Counted from the first letter of the stretch, positions 1-8,747 are shown. The stretch is DNA of 64,000 nucleotides from Erythrobacter oryzae (GCF_030271515.1 NZ_JASCXI010000001.1:620001-684000), one strand, 5' to 3'. A program made the numbers and translations. The notes: generated from the sequence alone by a model not told the origin.

Positions 1-545
1 AGGAGGCGATCCTCGCCGCCAAGGCGGGCGACATGGGCCTCGAGCGTCCGCGCGACAAGCTCACCCCGCAAATCACGGTCGACGCGCCGATCATGATCCC
101 CGAGGACTACGTCCCTGATCTCGCCGTCAGGATGGCCCTCTACCGCCGCTTGAACCAGGCCGAGGGTCAGCACGAGATCGAAAGCCTCGCCGCCGAGATG
201 ATCGACCGCTTCGGCGATCTGCCGCAGCCGACCAAGAACCTGATCCGCCTGATCGAGATCAAGCATCAGGCGATCGCCGCCAACATCGCCAAGATCGACG
301 TCGGAGCGCGGGGCACGCTGGTGGGCTTCCACCAGGACGACTTCCCCGATCCGGCGGGCCTCATCGCCTATGTCGCGCGCCTCAACGAAGGCGGCAAGGA
401 CACCGCCAAGCTGCGCCCCGATATGAAGCTGGTCATCAACCGCGCCTGGGGCGATCCGCTGAGCCGGCTCAACGGCCTGTTCCAGCTGACCAAGGGCCTG
501 AGCGGGATCGTCAAGAAGGCGGCCAAGGCGAAGAAGGCGGCCTAG
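1..545 (+). CDS. mfd: Transcription-repair coupling factor Mfd, C-terminal end (partial)
   Basis: About 180 C-terminal residues of a frame that enters from outside the window; the 5' end is missing. The sequence IPEDYVPDLAVRMALYRRL is typical of the last (TRCF/D7) domain of Mfd, which regulates UvrA binding. Mfd is the DNA translocase that removes RNA polymerase stalled at lesions and recruits UvrAB. The protein ends in a lysine/alanine-rich tail (IVKKAAKAKKAA). Its TAG stop overlaps, on the opposite strand, the stop of the convergent transglutaminase gene within the palindrome CTAG. Confidence 0.93.
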   Translation, partial: EAILAAKAGDMGLERPRDKLTPQITVDAPIMIPEDYVPDLAVRMALYRRLNQAEGQHEIESLAAEMIDRFGDLPQPTKNLIRLIEIKHQAIAANIAKIDVGARGTLVGFHQDDFPDPAGLIAYVARLNEGGKDTAKLRPDMKLVINRAWGDPLSRLNGLFQLTKGLSGIVKKAAKAKKAA

Positions 546-1312
546 ACCTCCCGCACCGCCACACTCTGACCGTTCATCACCAGCGGGCCGAAGGCGGTGA
601 GGAAGGCGACGTCGCCCGCATCGCGGCCGACGCCGATCACCGCGGCATCCTGCGCACTCGCCATGCCGGTGGGGTCGACGATGTGCCACGCCCCGCCGAG
701 GAACACCTCGGCCACCGCGTGGAAATCGGGCGGGTCGGCGCGTAGGGCATAGACGCTGGCATAGCGTGCGGGGATGTCGGCGGCGCGGGCGAGCGCGATC
801 ATCAGGTGGGCGTAGTCGCGGCACACGCCTCTGCGGTCGTGGAAGGTGTCGAGCGCGGTGGTGTCGGCGGTGCTGCTCCCGCGCGCATAGGTGATGTGTT
901 CGGCGATCCACCCGGCCATCGCCGCCACCAGCGCGCCGCCTTCGAGCCCGACAAAGCGCGCCTCGACCAGATCGAAGAAGCGCTCGGACGGGCAATAGCG
1001 CGAGGGCAGCAGATATTGCACCGCCTCGGGAGGCAGCAGGCGGAGCGGGGTAGCAGGCAAGCTCGCCAGATCGCGCCCGGGGCGGTCGATGATGACGCGC
1101 GCGGAGTAATCGACCAGCATCCGCCCTTCGGCCGCAAGCCATGCGCGCGTGCCGACGCCGTCCTGCGCGGCAATCCGCGTCAGCGCCGCGTCGCTGCCGA
1201 GCGTGGAGGCCTCGACCCGCTGACCCGCCAGCGCCGCCGCCTCGATCTGGAGCAGCACCTCGCAGGGCCGGGCGAACCAGTAATCCAGCTGGACGTCGAT
1301 CTGGAGCTTCAC
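542..1312 (-). CDS. Transglutaminase-like (cysteine protease fold) protein
   Basis: A 256-residue protein with the bacterial transglutaminase-like core. The Cys-His-Asp triad is visible as C164 (GVCRDYAHL), H198 (DFHAVAEV) and D213 (VDPTG). An N-terminal beta region (about residues 1-100) matches the Bact_transglu_N type seen in small stand-alone proteins of this family. No signal peptide is seen, so it is probably cytoplasmic. The family holds peptidases and amidases more often than true transglutaminases, and the substrate cannot be read from sequence. The ATG start lies just before a 375-bp intergenic region. Confidence 0.82.
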   Translation of the reverse strand: MKLQIDVQLDYWFARPCEVLLQIEAAALAGQRVEASTLGSDAALTRIAAQDGVGTRAWLAAEGRMLVDYSARVIIDRPGRDLASLPATPLRLLPPEAVQYLLPSRYCPSERFFDLVEARFVGLEGGALVAAMAGWIAEHITYARGSSTADTTALDTFHDRRGVCRDYAHLMIALARAADIPARYASVYALRADPPDFHAVAEVFLGGAWHIVDPTGMASAQDAAVIGVGRDAGDVAFLTAFGPLVMNGQSVAVREV

Positions 1313-1687
1313 GGGCGCTGGGTTCCGGCGGGGCGAGAGGATTCGGGCATGAGCTCCCCTAGAGCATGATGACGTTTCGCTGAAACGTCATCATGCTCTA
1401 GGTTCTTGTTGTCGCGCGATTTCCGACAAAAACCGGTTCCCACTTTTTGTCATCGCGCTCTAGAGCGGAATGCACTTGTGCGCGCATGGTTTCTCGCCGG
1501 AATGCGCCGCACCGGAGCAATCCCGAGCAAAACGGCGCTCCGGCCTCACCCGGCGTGATGCGCAAAGGCCACAAGCGGCGGACACAATTGCCGCGGCCGC
1601 GCCGCCTCGCTTGCTGGCCCGCGGCCATTGTGACACCCTTGCGACCCTAGAAATATCAGAGACTAAACTCTGAACAGGAGGAAAACC
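1313..1687. other. Intergenic region upstream of the TonB-dependent receptor
   Basis: 375 bp without a credible gene. It holds the palindromic repeat at 1358-1402 with its companion motif to about 1467, a GC-rich stretch, and near the receptor gene a small stem-loop TCAGAG-ACTAAA-CTCTGA (1656-1673). The stem-loop lies directly before the ribosome binding site CAGGAGG (1675-1681). The stem-loop could be an operator or a translational control element. No Fur box or riboswitch was recognised. Confidence 0.5.
1358..1402. repeat. Perfect 21-bp inverted repeat (REP/BIME-like palindrome)
   Basis: Arms 1358-1378 and 1382-1402 are perfectly complementary around a 3-nt loop (gct). The arms begin CCTAGAGCATGATGACG. 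The element continues into a second motif with AACCGGTTCCCACTTTTTG and the palindrome CGCTCTAGAGCG at 1456-1467. From memory, this pairing of motifs recurs in intergenic DNA of many alphaproteobacteria. No T-run follows either arm, so it is more likely a dispersed repeat than a simple terminator. Confidence 0.9.
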
Positions 1688-4090
1688 ATGACGCACACCG
1701 TCACCGCGCGCAATCTGCGCCGCTCGATCCTGCTCGCCAGCGCCGCTGCCGTGCTGTGGAGCAACCCGGCCCTCGCTCAGGACACCGCCGCCGCGCCGCC
1801 CGAAGGCGACGATTACGACGGCAACGTCATCATCGTGTCCGCCACCAAGCGCGACACCACGATCCAGGACGTGCCCTTCTCGATCAACGCGCAGACCCAG
1901 GAAGACATCCAGCGCTCGGGCGCGGTGACGCTCGAGGACCTGTCGCGCAATGTCGCGGGCCTCACCATCCAGAACCTGGGGCCCGGCCAGAGCCAGGTCT
2001 CGGTGCGCGGCATCTCGGCCGGCCAGGTCGTGCGCGACCAGCCCGGCGTGAAGGAGCAGGTCGGCGTCTATCTCGACGAATCGGTGATCTCGCTGTCGCT
2101 TTTCACCCCCGATATCGACCTGTTCGACCTGAACCGCGTCGAGACCCTGCGCGGGCCGCAGGGCACGCTGTTCGGCTCGGGTTCGGTCGGTGGGACGATC
2201 CGCTACATCACCAACCAGCCCCGCCTCGGCGTGACCGAAGGCTCGGCCGAGGCCAACGTCAATGTCATCGACGGCGGCAATTTCGGCGGACACATCAAGG
2301 GCGCGGTCAACGTCCCGCTGGGCGACAACGCGGCCGTCCGCGCGGTCGGCTACTACACCCGCTATGCCGGCTTCGTCGATGCGCAGGGCCCGGGCGGCGG
2401 CGAGAACGTCAATGACGGCGAGCGCTACGGCGGCCGCATCGCGCTGACCTTCGAGCCCACCGACACGCTCTCGATCACCCCGCGCGTGATCTACCAGAAG
2501 ATCAAGGCCAACGGTTTCAACCGGCAGGAGATCTACAACCTCTTCGCCAACCGCTTCACCACCACCCGCCCCGCGGTGCAGCTGGGCGAGCGCGAGCAGT
2601 TCCTGCTGCTGCCCGAGCGTTTCGAGGACGAGACCTTCATCGCCGACCTCACCGTCAAGATCGGTCTGGGCTCGATGGATCTGACCTCGGTCACCTCCTA
2701 CATCAACCGCGACATCCTCGTCAGCCGCGACGCCAGCGCGCTGACCGGCTCGGTCTCGGTCGATCTCGGCTTCCCGGCAGCAGGCGTGCTCTTGCCCTCG
2801 AACCTGCGCGACACCACCGACCTTTCGACCTTCACGCAGGAAGTGCGGCTTGCCTCGGACTATGACGGCCCGTTCCAGTGGCTGCTGGGCGCCTTCTACT
2901 CCGACGTGAACCGCGACTACCGCCAGCGTCTGCCCACCCCGGGCTATGACGCCTTCACCGATGCCACGCTGGGCGCGGGCACTTCGGCGGGCGCCGCCAA
3001 CGGCTTCCCGGCCAACTCGCCCTTCAACTCCGACCTGCCCTTCGATATCAAGCAGTTCGCGGTGTTCGGCGAGGCGACCTACGAGCTCACCGACAAGCTC
3101 ACCGTCACCGCGGGCGGGCGCTACTACGACTTCGAGGAAACCCGCACCATCACCACCGGCGGCCTGTTCGCCAATGGCGACCGCGGGGTGGTCGACACCA
3201 CCGCCTCGGACGGCTTCACCCCGCGCTTCCTCGTCAGCTACAAGGCGAGCGACAGCGTGACGATCAACGCCCAGGCCGCGCAGGGCTTCCGCCTCGGCGG
3301 GGTCAACGATCCGCTCAACACCCCGCTGTGCAACGCGCAGGACCTCGCGCTGTTTGGCGGCTTCCAGGACTATGGCGATGAAAAGCTGTGGAACTACGAA
3401 CTGGGCGTGAAGACCCAAGGCGACGGCTTCACCTTCAACGCGGCTGCCTTCTACAACGACATCAGCAACCTTCAGGTGACGCTCGATGCCGGAAGCTGCT
3501 CCTCGCGCATCGTGTTCAACGTGCCCGAGGCCTTCGCTGCGGGGATCGAGGCGGAGCTCGGATTCCAGCCCGCGCCGGGGCTGAATTTCGACCTGTCGGG
3601 CAGCTACATCAAGTCGGAGTTCAACAGCACGCTCCCGGGTGCGCTCGCCAGCGCCACCGGGATCCGCGACGGCAACCGCCTGCCCTCGGTGCCCGAATTC
3701 CAGCTCTCGGCCACCGGCAGCTACGAGTGGGATCTGAACGACAGCACCACGGCCTTCGTCACCGGCTCGTTCCAGCACGTCGGCTCGCGCTTCACCCAGC
3801 CCGCCGACCAGGAGAACAACCCGCGCACCTTTGTCCACAACCTGCCCTTCGGCGGGGCGCCGGCGAGTGCTTCGACCACGGTCGATCTGGAGCTGCCCGA
3901 TTACCAGCTGGTCAACCTCAGCGCGGGCGTGGAGCTTGAGAGCGGCCTATCGCTGACGGCCTATGTCACCAACCTGTTCGACGAGAACCCGCTGCTGTCC
4001 TTCGACCGCGAACGCGGTGGCCGGGCGCGGCTCGGGTTCAACATCGGCCAGCCGCGCACCTTCGGCGTGACGGCGCGCCAGACGTTCTGA
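1688..4090 (+). CDS. TonB-dependent outer-membrane receptor
   Basis: An 800-residue outer-membrane receptor. Residues 1-30 form a signal peptide (cut after NPALA), followed by a TonB box region (NVIIVSATKR, about 46-55), a plug domain to about residue 175 (RVETLRGPQGTLFGSGSVGG is the typical plug motif), a long beta-barrel, and a C-terminal Phe (FGVTARQTF). Receptors of this type import siderophores, vitamins or glycans using TonB-ExbBD energy. The substrate is not determinable here. Sphingomonads carry many paralogues of this iron-complex-like class. A strong Shine-Dalgarno sequence (CAGGAGG) lies 6 nt before the ATG. The gene is monocistronic. Confidence 0.92.
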   Translation: MTHTVTARNLRRSILLASAAAVLWSNPALAQDTAAAPPEGDDYDGNVIIVSATKRDTTIQDVPFSINAQTQEDIQRSGAVTLEDLSRNVAGLTIQNLGPGQSQVSVRGISAGQVVRDQPGVKEQVGVYLDESVISLSLFTPDIDLFDLNRVETLRGPQGTLFGSGSVGGTIRYITNQPRLGVTEGSAEANVNVIDGGNFGGHIKGAVNVPLGDNAAVRAVGYYTRYAGFVDAQGPGGGENVNDGERYGGRIALTFEPTDTLSITPRVIYQKIKANGFNRQEIYNLFANRFTTTRPAVQLGEREQFLLLPERFEDETFIADLTVKIGLGSMDLTSVTSYINRDILVSRDASALTGSVSVDLGFPAAGVLLPSNLRDTTDLSTFTQEVRLASDYDGPFQWLLGAFYSDVNRDYRQRLPTPGYDAFTDATLGAGTSAGAANGFPANSPFNSDLPFDIKQFAVFGEATYELTDKLTVTAGGRYYDFEETRTITTGGLFANGDRGVVDTTASDGFTPRFLVSYKASDSVTINAQAAQGFRLGGVNDPLNTPLCNAQDLALFGGFQDYGDEKLWNYELGVKTQGDGFTFNAAAFYNDISNLQVTLDAGSCSSRIVFNVPEAFAAGIEAELGFQPAPGLNFDLSGSYIKSEFNSTLPGALASATGIRDGNRLPSVPEFQLSATGSYEWDLNDSTTAFVTGSFQHVGSRFTQPADQENNPRTFVHNLPFGGAPASASTTVDLELPDYQLVNLSAGVELESGLSLTAYVTNLFDENPLLSFDRERGGRARLGFNIGQPRTFGVTARQTF

Positions 4091-4101
4091 TGCAGCGTGG
4101 C

Positions 4102-4125
4102 GGCGGGCGGCGGAAGTCGCCCGCC
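4102..4125 (+). terminator. Possible terminator hairpin after the receptor gene
   Basis: Inverted repeat GGCGGGCG / CGCCCGCC with an 8-nt loop, 12 bp after the receptor stop codon. There is no T-run, so an intrinsic terminator is only possible. Confidence 0.35.
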
Positions 4126-4211
4126 TGCCCTTCCCGCCTCTCGCGGCGGCCTTAAAGCTCCCGTAACGGCCGCTGTGCCATGGCAGCATGCGGCTGAACA
4201 GGGAGCGCCGC

Positions 4212-5927
4212 GTGCCGTCGACCAACGATCTCACCAGAGCCATCCGGGCCGGCGACAGCCAGCGCGCACTCGGCATGATCGCCCCGGGCGCATGGCTCGA
4301 CGAGCGTGACGCCGCCGCGGGCGAGACGCCGCTTTGCGCCGCGTCGGCGACCGGCGCCGAGGAGGTGGTCCGCGCGCTGCTCGCGGCGGGCGCCTCTCCC
4401 GAAGTGCCCAACCGCTTCGGCGAACGCCCGCTCCACCTTGCCTCCCGCGCAGGGCACGAGACCGCCCCGCGCGCGCTGATTGCGGGCGGCGCAGACGTCA
4501 ATGCGAAGATGGTCAGCAATCCGAACAATGCCGAAAGCGGCCAGACGGTGTTGATGGCCGCCCTCCACAGCCGCAAGCTTCCGCTGATTGCCATGCTGGT
4601 CGAAGCCGGGGCCGACCCGGGGGGGACCGACGACCGCGGCTCGAGCGCGCTCGCCTATGCACAAGCCTCGGGCGGTAAGCGGATCGCCGACTTCCTCGCC
4701 AAGGCGGCGGCAGCCCGAGCGAGCGCGGCCGACATGACCGTCCACGAAGCGGTGCGCGCCCGCTCGCTCGATGCCCTGCGCACCCATGCCGCACAGGGAA
4801 CGCCGCTCGATCAACCCGAGGATGGCCCGAATCAGATAATGCTCACAGGCCAGACCCCGCTGCACATCGCCGCCGACCTTGCATGGCGCGAGGGGGTGGA
4901 GTTTCTGCTTGGCGCGGGCGTACCCGCCGACGTGCCGAGCCTCCACGGCCTCACCCCGCTGATGGTGCTGGGCCCGGGCAAGCGCGCGGCCGAGGTGGCG
5001 CGGGCGCTCGTCGCGGCGGGCGCGGATGTCAACGCGCAGGCCCCGACCGGGATGTGCCCGCTCCTCGCTGCCGAGGAAGTGGCGGTGGTCGAGGTGCTAG
5101 TCGCCGCCGGAGCCGATCCCGACCTGCGTCATCCGGACACCGGAGCAACAGCGTTCCTCGACATCTGCCAGACCGGCAAGGCCCCCATCATCGCCGCGCT
5201 GCTCGCCGCGGGGGCCGATTGCGAAGCGCGCGACAATGCCGGCAGGGGCGTCGACCATTACGCCAGGTCCAACTCCCGCGCGCGGGCGGTGATCGCCGAG
5301 CACATGGGCCTGCCGCCGCGTCCGGCCGATGGCTTGCGCGCGGCCCTCAGGGAGCTCCCGCCAAGCGCGCAGGAACCGGGTTTCGCCGCCTATGCGCAAA
5401 GCCTCGGCGCCGCCTTGGGCCGCCAGCCTTCCGCATGGAAGCGGCGCAAGGGCGGGCTCTATTTCCACGATGTCGCGGCCGAGCGGATTCACGCGCACCT
5501 CGGCGAGGCGGTGCCCCATGGCGATGACGCGCGCCGCCACGACGCAGCTCTCGCCCGGCTCGCTGCCGGGGCGCGGGCCGAAGGCGCGGTGCTGTTCCAT
5601 TGCGACCCCGCTGCCTCGGGCCGCTTCCCGCTGGTGCTGCTCCCGATCGCCGACAGCCTCGCGCCGGTCATCGCCTGCGGCACAAACGCCAATGCGCGCG
5701 GCGGCACGGACTACGTGTTCGAGGGACTGGCCGCGATTGCCGCCGATACGCCTTTCGACATCTATGGCTGCGGGTTCGATTTCGTCCGGGCCGCGCTGCG
5801 CGATGCGCCCGCCGATCCCCTGAGACTGGCGCAGCGACTGGCGGCGCTGTGCCCGGAAGTCGGCGAACCGGCGCAACTCGCCGCAGAACTCGCCGCGACC
5901 GGCCGCTTCACCTTGTGGTGGGACTGA
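4212..5927 (+). CDS. Ankyrin-repeat protein with DUF4253-like C-terminal region
   Basis: A protein of 571 residues. Residues 1 to about 370 carry ankyrin repeats (GETPLCAASATG, ERPLHLASRAGH, QTPLHIAADLA, HGLTPLMVLG) that usually mediate protein-protein contacts. The last 200 residues are not ankyrin. The end, with ACGTNAN, GCGFDF, LAALCPEV and a terminal FTLWWD, resembles the C-terminal half of DUF4253 domains, whose function is unknown. I chose GTG 4212 because GGGAG lies 6 nt upstream; an in-frame ATG at 4188 lacks a ribosome binding site. No signal peptide is seen. It lies alone between the receptor gene and the convergent EAL gene. Confidence 0.75.
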   Translation: MPSTNDLTRAIRAGDSQRALGMIAPGAWLDERDAAAGETPLCAASATGAEEVVRALLAAGASPEVPNRFGERPLHLASRAGHETAPRALIAGGADVNAKMVSNPNNAESGQTVLMAALHSRKLPLIAMLVEAGADPGGTDDRGSSALAYAQASGGKRIADFLAKAAAARASAADMTVHEAVRARSLDALRTHAAQGTPLDQPEDGPNQIMLTGQTPLHIAADLAWREGVEFLLGAGVPADVPSLHGLTPLMVLGPGKRAAEVARALVAAGADVNAQAPTGMCPLLAAEEVAVVEVLVAAGADPDLRHPDTGATAFLDICQTGKAPIIAALLAAGADCEARDNAGRGVDHYARSNSRARAVIAEHMGLPPRPADGLRAALRELPPSAQEPGFAAYAQSLGAALGRQPSAWKRRKGGLYFHDVAAERIHAHLGEAVPHGDDARRHDAALARLAAGARAEGAVLFHCDPAASGRFPLVLLPIADSLAPVIACGTNANARGGTDYVFEGLAAIAADTPFDIYGCGFDFVRAALRDAPADPLRLAQRLAALCPEVGEPAQLAAELAATGRFTLWWD

Positions 5928-5937
5928 CAGCCCGCGC

Positions 5938-6771
5938 CTAGCCGTGCCCCATGCCCCGCGCGGTGCGGGACAGGGCGACGACCTGCGCGCTGGGCATCGG
6001 CTGGGCGCGCAGGAAGCCCTGCCAGTAGTCGCAGCCTTCCGCGGTGATCGCGGCGCGCTGGATCTCGTCCTCGATCCCTTCGGCATAGACCGCAAGGCCC
6101 AGCGCCTTGGCCAGCGCGACGATCGCGCGCAGCACCGCGAGCGCGGTGGTATCGCCGGGAACGCCCTCGACCATCGCCTTGTCGAGCTTCAACGCGTCCA
6201 GCGGCAACTCGCGCAAATAGCGGAAATTGCAGAACCCCGCGCCGAAATCGTCCAAGGCGGTGCGGAAGCCGAGGCCCCGCAGCGCCTTCAGCGCGCTCGC
6301 CGCCTGCGCGAGGTTGCGGAGCAGCAGGTCCTCGGTGATCTCGAGCATCAGCCGCTGCGGGGCGATGTCGGACTGGCCGATCAGCGCCGCGAAATCGGCG
6401 GCGAAGCGCGGGTCGCCCAGTTCCTCCGGCGTGATGTTGAGCGACAAAGTCAGCCCCTCGGGCCAGGTCGCCGCATCCTCCAGCGCACGGGCGACCACGT
6501 GGCGCGAAAGCGGCGCGACCAGCGCCGCGCGCTCGGCCACCGCGAACAGGTCGCGCGCGCCGATCGCGCCCAGCGTGGGGTGCCGCCAGCGCGCCAGCGC
6601 CTCCGCCCCGGTCAGCGCGCCGGTGAGACAGGAGAACTGCGGCTGGAACAGCACCTCGATCTCGCGCCGGTCGAGCGCGCGCAGCAGGTCCGCCTCGAGC
6701 ACGCCGGGACGCACGCCGGGCAAATGCCCGCGCACGCTCGGCTTGCGCAGCGATGTCGGACCCTGTTCCAT
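5938..6771 (-). CDS. Stand-alone EAL-domain c-di-GMP phosphodiesterase
   Basis: 277 residues consisting almost only of an EAL domain. All residues needed for metal binding and catalysis appear present: E57 (EAL), N112 (LNIT), E144 (LEITED), D174-D175 (DDFGAGF), K195 (LKLDK), E231 (AEGIED) and Q251 (QGF). It should therefore hydrolyse cyclic di-GMP to pGpG. No GGDEF, membrane or sensor domain is attached. The start at 6771 is chosen because GAGGA lies 4 nt before the ATG; the longer frame starts 11 codons earlier, upstream of a strong AAGGAGG that would be out of place inside a gene. Confidence 0.85.
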   Translation of the reverse strand: MEQGPTSLRKPSVRGHLPGVRPGVLEADLLRALDRREIEVLFQPQFSCLTGALTGAEALARWRHPTLGAIGARDLFAVAERAALVAPLSRHVVARALEDAATWPEGLTLSLNITPEELGDPRFAADFAALIGQSDIAPQRLMLEITEDLLLRNLAQAASALKALRGLGFRTALDDFGAGFCNFRYLRELPLDALKLDKAMVEGVPGDTTALAVLRAIVALAKALGLAVYAEGIEDEIQRAAITAEGCDYWQGFLRAQPMPSAQVVALSRTARGMGHG

Positions 6772-6926
6772 AGCTTCCTCGTTGCCCCGCCCCTCCTTAA
6801 CCATTGATCGCGAAGCTGCCTCGCATCAATTGCAATCCGAGCCGATATGGCACATCAGGGCAACCGCCTAGCACAGCGTCGGGGATAAGCGGATATGTGG
6901 CGCTTTGCCGGGCCTGAGGGGGAAGA

Positions 6927-7721
6927 ATGGCGAGCAATGGCATGACCTATCAGCGGCTCGCGCTGCTGGCCTCGGAGACCGAGCGTGCGCAGGAAGCGCG
7001 CGAGGCGCTGCTGCCGCAATGCGACTGGGTGCCGCTGGCCGAGGCCGATGCCGCGGTGGTGCTGGGCGGCGATGGCTACATGCTCCAGGTGCTCCACGCG
7101 ATGATGGACGCGGGCCGCGTGATCCCGGCCTACGGGATGAACCTCGGCACGGTCGGCTTCCTTATGAACCGCTATGACAAGCGCGCGGTGATCCTCGCCA
7201 AGGTCAACAAGGCGCGCCACTGGACGATCTCCCCCTTGCGGGTCGAGGCGCTGACGCAGGACGGCGAGACCCATGTGCTCTCCGCGATCAACGAGATCTC
7301 GTTGCTGCGCGAGACCCGCCAGACCGCCAAGATCGAGGTCACCGTGGGCGACCGCGTGCGAATCCGCGAGCTGGTGTGCGACGGGGTGCTGGTCTCGACG
7401 CCCGCGGGCTCGACCGCCTATAACCTGTCTGCCCAGGGCCCGATCCTGCCGCTCGACAGCAAGATGCTCGCGCTCACCCCGATCAGCCCCTTCCGCCCGC
7501 GGCGCTGGCGCGGGGCGATTTTGCCCGATCGGATGAAGATCATCCTCAAGGTGCTAGAGCCGGTGAAGCGCCCGGTCGCCGCGGTCGCCGACCAGAAGGA
7601 ACTGCGCGACATCGCCGAGGTGCGCCTCGAGATCGCGCGCGACTGCGACCTGACGCTGCTGTTCGACCCCGGCCAGAGCCTCGAGGAGCGGATCGTCGCC
7701 GAGCAGTTCGTAACGGCGTGA
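6927..7721 (+). CDS. nadK: NAD kinase
   Basis: A 264-residue NAD kinase that phosphorylates NAD to NADP using ATP or polyphosphate. Diagnostic features are the GGDG motif (47-50), GMNLGTVGFLMN just after it, NEISLLRE, and the glycine-rich TPAGSTAYNLSAQGPILP stretch that holds the NAD-binding site. Length matches the alphaproteobacterial form. The ATG is preceded by GGGGGAAGA. The gene is divergent from the EAL gene and followed by a GC-rich hairpin. Confidence 0.93.
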   Translation: MASNGMTYQRLALLASETERAQEAREALLPQCDWVPLAEADAAVVLGGDGYMLQVLHAMMDAGRVIPAYGMNLGTVGFLMNRYDKRAVILAKVNKARHWTISPLRVEALTQDGETHVLSAINEISLLRETRQTAKIEVTVGDRVRIRELVCDGVLVSTPAGSTAYNLSAQGPILPLDSKMLALTPISPFRPRRWRGAILPDRMKIILKVLEPVKRPVAAVADQKELRDIAEVRLEIARDCDLTLLFDPGQSLEERIVAEQFVTA

Positions 7722-7727
7722 TGTGTG

Positions 7728-7753
7728 CCGCGCGCCCTCCGGCGCGCGGTTCT
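7728..7753 (+). terminator. Hairpin after nadK
   Basis: Perfect 9-bp stem CCGCGCGCC / GGCGCGCGG with loop CTCC, 6 bp after the nadK stop, followed by TTCTC. The stem is strong and the U-tract weak. The following 150 bp hold more small GC-rich hairpins and no gene that I can support. Confidence 0.5.
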
Positions 7754-7899
7754 CGCTAGACGCGCAGCAAGCTGCGCCCGCTGCGGGCGGCTGGTCAGCC
7801 TTGCGGCCGCCATGCGACCGATCCCGGTGCTTTCGCTATCGCGCCTTGCGGTCATCATCGACCGGTGTTGGGATGATGCGCGGGCCATTCAAAACCCCC

Positions 7900-7928
7900 T
7901 TGCAATCCCCCGCCCTGCCCCATATAGG
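7900..7928 (+). promoter_or_regulatory. Promoter of tRNA-Asn
   Basis: A sigma-70-like pair: -35 TTGCAA (7900-7905), 17-bp spacer, -10 TATAGG (7923-7928). It is placed to start transcription about 30 nt before the tRNA. Confidence 0.65.
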
Positions 7929-7967
7929 CGCGCTTCCGCTCTTCCTTAGACCGCTTGGAAGAGTTGC

Positions 7968-8042
7968 TCCCCGATAGCTCAGCGGTAGAGTAGGTGACTG
8001 TTAATCACTTGGCCGTAGGTTCGAATCCTACTCGGGGAGCCA
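7968..8042 (+). tRNA. tRNA-Asn (GTT)
   Basis: 75 nt with encoded CCA. The acceptor stem TCCCCGA pairs with TCGGGGA, the D-arm contains TAGCTCAGCGGTAGAG, and the anticodon loop CTGTTAA is closed by GGTGA/TCACT, giving GTT (Asn). The T-arm contains GGTTCGAATCC. Its 3' end is the left attachment site of the integrated element that follows. Confidence 0.97.
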
Positions 8043-8047
8043 TTTTC
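8028..8047 (+). repeat. attL: 3' end of tRNA-Asn, direct repeat
   Basis: The 20-bp sequence ctactcggggagccattttc covers the tRNA 3' end and 5 bp beyond CCA. It recurs exactly at 18718-18737. The match extends 3 bp leftward with one mismatch. This is the usual site for P4-type integrases. Confidence 0.92.
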
Positions 8048-8172
8048 CTAGAAAATTTGTATTTATTTCCGAGGCTTGGGCGGTTGGCTTCCGCCCCTTC
8101 CCCACAATCTTCCCCACTTTGCGCCGATGGTCAGCCCTAACGGCGCTTTCATTCGCGAGGCGAGGCTCGGCC

Positions 8173-8364
8173 TTAGAACAAGCGCGCTATTCCCCAAATT
8201 ACAATGGCCATGCCGCCAACAAGCCAGACCCACCCGCCCCTCGCAGCTTCACGGGTGGTCGTCTCGGGTTCCACCCTGAATCGCATGATAGCGAGCCAGC
8301 CGAGAAAAGTGGCAAACAGCCCGATCAACACCAAAAATGCAGATCCTATGATCGACAGAATCAT
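8173..8364 (-). CDS. Small two-helix membrane protein of the element
   Basis: 63 residues starting MILSIIGSAFLVLIG. Two hydrophobic helices (about 2-24 and 42-62) are separated by a polar linker rich in Thr, Arg and Glu. I chose ATG 8364 because GGGGG lies about 7 nt upstream; the frame is open farther, up to a TTG at 8451. No family recognised. It is the last gene of the minus-strand series, closest to attL. Two-helix proteins in such a position could be holin-like or toxin-like, but nothing in the sequence decides this. Confidence 0.5.
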   Translation of the reverse strand: MILSIIGSAFLVLIGLFATFLGWLAIMRFRVEPETTTREAARGGWVWLVGGMAIVIWGIARLF

Positions 8365-8447
8365 GTCGCGCCCCCTGCAATAACTTGCGCTCGTTGGTGA
8401 CATGACATCCATTCGATGCACAAGGGCAACCGCACCGCGCGAAATAA

Positions 8448-8702
8448 TCAAAATTCCAAATTGCCGCGCATCATGCGGATCAGATCTTGAAGCCGCCGCG
8501 CCTCTGCCGATCGCGAACCATGCTTGTAGGCGTTACGGTTGCCCCTCGGCGCGCCACTGCCTTTGCCTCCGTGCATGCGGCATCGGGCTTTGCCCTTCAC
8601 CGCCGGGGATTGGCAGGGGTTGCCCGAGCGGGTCCGGGCCAGACAGCGCGGGGCTTTTGCCAGCCGTTCCGGTTGCATGGGGTTGTTCGTTTGATTTGCC
8701 AT
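8448..8702 (-). CDS. Small HGG-motif protein, phage/island type
   Basis: 84 residues. It contains a Cys/His pattern reminiscent of a small zinc-binding unit (C20, C30, C41, H44: ARTRSGNPCQSPAVKGKARC, then RMHGG) followed by the glycine/basic stretch GKGSGAPRGNRNAYKHG. Short proteins with an HGG-x-GxPRGNRNAxKHG signature are frequent in alphaproteobacterial prophages and islands, and their function is not known to me. It lies between the DUF3987/HVHVN genes and the small membrane protein, on the same strand. Confidence 0.65.
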   Translation of the reverse strand: MANQTNNPMQPERLAKAPRCLARTRSGNPCQSPAVKGKARCRMHGGKGSGAPRGNRNAYKHGSRSAEARRLQDLIRMMRGNLEF

Positions 8703-8747
8703 TTTCTCTGCCCCCTCTTTGGTTAACCGTGCGTTAGGGATGCTGGC

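Noticed and set aside
1460..3838. Long open frame of 792 codons opposite the TonB-dependent receptor
   Set aside because: High-GC antisense frame. Composition is Arg/Gly/Asp/Val/Ala repeats without domains, and the sense receptor gene is certain.
7723..7967. Small frames between nadK and tRNA-Asn
   Set aside because: No ribosome binding site or conserved motif; the stretch holds hairpins and the tRNA promoter.
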